Shown one piece after another: positions 9,863 through 12,500 of a DNA stretch of 12,500 bases. The notes beneath the pieces were generated by a model that was not told the origin of the DNA, searched no databases, and saw nothing but the letters and a program-made list of their open reading frames with translations. The number at the start of each line of letters is the position of its first letter. Within the stretch, counting starts at the first letter, position 1. Made by a program: the position numbers and the translations under genes. The stretch spans positions 1 to 12,500 of the forward strand of contig JAXCGZ010002379.1 in the NCBI GenBank assembly GCA_037179515.1. The letters are read 5' to 3'. Origin of the DNA: Halocaridina rubra (taxonomy: Eukaryota; Arthropoda; Malacostraca; Decapoda; Atyidae).

Positions 9863-9889
9863 ATATAGATTGCTATTATGAATCTATAT
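9863..9889. other. Inverted repeat, 9-bp arms
   Basis: ATATAGATT (9863-9871) and AATCTATAT (9881-9889) are exact reverse complements around a 9-base centre. It is A/T-rich, so chance occurrence is plausible. No neighbouring feature explains it. Confidence 0.4.
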
Positions 9890-9929
9890 AGGTGTTACAT
9901 ATGTAATTTAAGTGATTTGAAACATTTTC

Positions 9930-9935
9930 TTTATT
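9930..9935 (-). promoter_or_regulatory. Possible polyadenylation signal (AATAAA)
   Basis: TTTATT on + is AATAAA on -, about 155 bases beyond the stop of the unidentified minus-strand frame. In such A/T-rich DNA this hexamer is common, so it is only weak support for a transcript end. Confidence 0.15.
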
Positions 9936-10087
9936 GTCCTACATGAAAAATCAAAGTTTGGATCAGTCCCAGAATAGGCATTTGATGTCCCTCAATCTCA
10001 GAGGAAGCATCTACGTTTAACCTCATTCCCAAATTAGGCACCTTGCAAGGAATTATGCGATAGAAATTGAATTCAGTATTCATGGGA

Positions 10088-10342
10088 CTATTTCTTTAGC
10101 CTTGAGTGTTCTTCATAATCAAATCTTCTTATTGAGAAAAGTCGACCGATTTGTGGAAGGCTCTTTTCCAATGCTAGATATTTTGAAGGCAATTTTCCAT
10201 TAATGTTATATGCTAATGCTGATATACACAGTCTGCAATCCTCTATACAAAGAGAATTTGGTAATTCCACAAGCGGATTTATAGCCTTCATGAATATACT
10301 TACGAAAACATGCTTGTTACATGTAGTTAGGCCATATATCGT
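10088..10342 (-). CDS. Unidentified open frame, possible exon or old transposon fragment
   Basis: An open minus-strand frame of about 84 codons, entered after a stop just above 10342 and ending at 10088. The first Met is at 10289-10291 and leaves 67 residues. The protein is not low-complexity (AINPLVELPNSLCIEDCRLC, ISALAYNINGKLPSKYLALE, QIGRLFSIRRFDYEEHSRLK), with mixed Cys, Pro and charged residues, unlike the shadow frames elsewhere. On the same strand AATAAA lies about 155 bases past the stop (9930-9935 on +), which could be a polyadenylation signal. I recognise no family. A plus-strand frame of some 50 codons overlaps it. It may be a terminal exon, a remnant of another mobile or integrated element, or chance. 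Confidence 0.2.
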   Translation of the reverse strand, partial: TIYGLTTCNKHVFVSIFMKAINPLVELPNSLCIEDCRLCISALAYNINGKLPSKYLALEKSLPQIGRLFSIRRFDYEEHSRLKK

Positions 10343-10416
10343 AAGCTTTTAATTTTCAGAATTACAATGTAAATTCCTGTGGAGGTGATCTAAACTTGAA
10401 AATTCCTTACAATATG

Positions 10417-10684
10417 TTATTATTAATATTTACCTTGGCATTTTCCCCCATATTGGGGGGTAGCCGACAACAAAGAACAAGCATAATAACACAACGTGTG
10501 GTCACACTTCGTTCTTCTAGCAATGGCACGGGATTTGGCCAAGGATTTGGATGGTACTGCTGCAGTGCCATATCCCATCCTCCCCCCTCTTCCACAACTT
10601 ACGTCACTTCATACTACCAAATCCCCTACCGCCCCTACCACAGGTTGCCTCCACAAGGCACTCCATGATAACAGCAGATGCCAA
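10417..10684 (-). other. LINE-C 3' UTR and tail
   Basis: Non-coding, with G/C-richer stretches, from the ORF stop to the tail. On the minus strand the end reads GTCGGCTA, the C-run/G-run hairpin, AAAATGCCAAGGTA and a short A/T repeat. The last 40 bases align by eye with the end of LINE-B, while the rest does not. Confidence 0.65.
10445..10459 (-). other. LINE-C terminal hairpin
   Basis: On + CCCCCA (10445-10450), TAT loop, TGGGGG (10454-10459): a perfect 6-bp stem on either strand. On the element's sense strand it is followed by AAAATGCC and AAGGTA. Its position matches the LINE-B hairpin at 9112-9125. Confidence 0.65.
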
Positions 10685-12500
10685 TCAGAACTGCGTCACA
10701 ATCATTCGCCACTCATTTCTATTCCCAGCACGCTCACTTGCCTCCCTCACATCCATTTTCCTATCATTCAAGGACCTCCTGACTCCATCCATCCACCCCA
10801 ACCTAGGCTTTCCTAAGGCATTTCTCCCATCAACTTCCGATTTCATTACTTTTTTCAGTAGTCTTTCATTATCCATCCCCTCTACATGATCAAACCATCT
10901 CAAAACATTTATATCTACTCTAGCTGCCAAATCTCTCCTCACACCCATTCTCCATCTCACTTCTTCATTCCTAACCCTATCCAACTGCGATACACCAGTC
11001 ATACTCCTCAGACATTTCATCTCAAACACCTTCAGTTTCTGTCTCTCAGCTTATTTCATACCCCATAACTCTGAGCCAGTCGGCACAATCACTTTCTCAT
11101 ACAAAATTTTCTTAACATTCATTCCCAGCCCTCTAATCTCCATTACTCCCTTAAGTGCACCAAACACTTTGCATCCTTCATTCACTATGTGACGCACATC
11201 TGCTTGCACTCCACCATTTGCAGCTATGACTGAGCTTAAATATTTGAACTGGTCTACATCCTTAAGTGCCTCTACATTCAACTTAACATTCAGTCTAGCA
11301 CCTTCCTCGTTTCTTGTACACCTCATAACCTTACTCTTTCCCACATTCACTTGTAACGTCCTTCTTTCACACACCCTTCCAAATTCTGTCACTAACTGAC
11401 ACAGCTTACTCTCATAGTCTGCCACCACCACAGTATCATCTGCAAACAGCAGCCGATTCAACTCCCACTCATTTTCATTTCCATCTACAAGCTTCAATCC
11501 GCGACCAAGTACTCGAGCATTTACCTCTCTTACCACTCCATCCATGTACAAATTGAACAGCCACGGTGACATCACACAACCCTGTCTCAACCCCACTCTC
11601 ACTGCAAACCACTCACTTACTTCATTCCCCACCCTAATACAAGCTTTACTGGCCACATATAAACTCTTCACTGCTCATAGCACTCTACCACCAGTTCCAT
11701 ATAATCTCAAACAATTCCACATTGCATCCCTATCAATTCTATTATACGCTTTCTCCAGATCCAAAAATGCAAAATACACATCCTTACGTTTTGCCAAATA
11801 CTCTCACATATCTGCCTAACTATAAATATTTGATCTATACATCCTCTACCTCTCGTAAAACCACTCTGTACTTCTGCAATAACATCTTCTGTTTTATCCC
11901 TAATCCTATTTCTCAGTATCCTACCATACACCTCTCCTACCACACTCAGCAAGCTTATACCCCTAAAATTATTACAATTATGTATATCTCCCTTACCATT
12001 GAATAGTGGCACCATACATGCAATTACCCAGTCCACTGGTACCATTGACAACATAAAAAATATATTAAGCACTCTCACCAACCATTCCAATACAGGTACA
12101 CCCCCCTCTTTCAACATTTCTGCTCTTACATCATCCATTCCAGGTGCTTTACCTGCTTTTGTTTCATTCAATGCCCGTTTCACCTCCTCTTTTGCAATCT
12201 CTCTCTCATTCTCCTCTTCCATTACTGGAGCTTGAACTCCCCCTACTGCTACTATATCTGCCTCTCTATTCTCCTCTTCACTCAGCAACTCTTCAAAGTA
12301 TTCAGCCCATCTCTTTCTTGCATCGTTTCCTTTTAACAACTGTCCATTCACATTTTTTATTGTCTCTTCCATCCTCGATCCATCCTTCCTGACTCTCTTC
12401 GCTTCTTTCCAAAACTTCTTTTTATTCTCCTTATAAGACCTATCAAATTCCTGACCCCATCTAAAATTTGACATCCTCTTCGCTTCATTCACTTTCCGTC
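10685..12500 (-). pseudogene. LINE-C reverse transcriptase ORF, nearly intact
   Basis: Read leftwards from 12500 in one frame to about 11800: RKVNEAKRMSNFRWGQEFD, KKKFWKEAKRVRKDGSRMEE, NGQLLKGNDARKRWAEYFEE, TKAGKAPGMDDVRAEMLKEG, PLFNGKGDIHNCNNFRGISL, VQSGFTRGRGCIDQIFIVRQ. A one-base shift near 11798-11808 moves motif A (FAFLDLEKAYNRIDRDAMW, catalytic Asp at 11759-11761) to the next frame. A TGA follows at 11675-11677. The next open block holds VGLRQGCVMSPWLFNLYMD (motif B) and RLLFADDTVVVAD (motif C, FADD at 11435-11446). A TAA at 11051-11053 interrupts before FEMKCLRSMTGVSQLDRVRN and DINVLRWFDHVEGMDNERLL, then GKPRLGWMDGVRRSLNDRKM and NRNEWRMIVTQF, ending at 10685. All catalytic Asp residues are present. 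The N-terminal endonuclease is outside the window. Confidence 0.88.

Larger units (their letters stand above)
9660..10415. other. No recognised gene; A/T-rich unique-looking sequence
   Basis: About 750 bases without LINE coding similarity, tandem structure or a known RNA gene. It holds an isolated perfect 9-bp stem-loop (9863-9889) and one minus-strand open frame (10088-10342) that I cannot identify. Confidence 0.6.
10417..12500 (-). mobile_element. LINE-C: well-preserved LINE, same family as LINE-B, runs off right edge
   Basis: The 3' end lies at the left (about 10417). A short TAATAATAA-type tail is preceded by AAAATGCCAAGGTA and the terminal hairpin (10445-10459). About 225 bases of 3' UTR separate this from the ORF stop at 10685. 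The coding part extends to 12500 in an open frame, so the endonuclease half lies beyond the window. Orientation is opposite to LINE-B and LINE-A. The three visible lesions are far fewer than in LINE-B, so this is the youngest-looking member of its family here. Confidence 0.88.

Noticed and set aside
9660..10415. Continuation of the third tandem tRNA-like unit, which would show that LINE-B inserted into the array
   Set aside because: The missing part of unit 3 (TCTATCTGAATGCCACT and onward) was not found after the LINE-B 3' end, so I cannot claim LINE-B inserted inside the array.

Overview
This window reads as a repeat-rich, gene-poor stretch of a eukaryotic (animal) nuclear genome. No intact host gene can be supported. 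The mix of ~1.5 kb of (AT)n, long (TTA)n/(TAA)n arrays, Jockey-type LINE debris and several other APE-type LINEs resembles decapod crustacean (shrimp or crab) DNA. That organism guess is inference from general familiarity, not proof.

Layout: (1) Positions 1-2054 hold a decayed, 5'-truncated Jockey-type LINE on the + strand (here 'LINE-D'), with the RT active-site FADD box mutated to FADA. Its A8 tail runs straight into (TA)35. (2) Positions 2297-3829 are a nearly pure (AT)n array of about 1.53 kb with eight visible interruptions. (3) Positions 3831-4552 are about 2.6 tandem copies of a 275-276 bp unit, each with a minus-strand tRNA-like segment (good B box in copies 1 and 2) and a small hairpin. 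(4) Positions 4553-9168 are a nested pair. An older + strand LINE ('LINE-B') is split by a younger, 5'-truncated LINE of another family ('LINE-A', 4997-7307), flanked by a perfect 13-bp target-site duplication (4984-4996 and 7308-7320). With LINE-A and one duplication copy removed, LINE-B's reading frame continues across the junction. (5) Positions 9169-9492 are (TTA)n facing (TAA)n, a large imperfect inverted repeat. It is best explained by two retroelements inserted tail to tail: LINE-B on + and a candidate short element on - (9495-9646). (6) Positions 9660-10415 have no recognised gene, only a short minus-strand open frame of unknown nature. (7) Positions 10417-12500 hold a minus-strand LINE ('LINE-C') of the same family as LINE-B, fairly well preserved (three visible ORF lesions) and running off the right edge.

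The elements share one logic, target-primed reverse transcription. They are 5'-truncated where the 5' end is visible, end in simple-repeat or A-rich tails, and three of them end in a short C-run/G-run hairpin followed by an A-run just before the tail. The main results are the dated nested insertion and the shared terminal hairpin. I found no evidence of a new defence, secretion or metabolic system. The honest reading is layered retroelement history plus extreme microsatellite growth.
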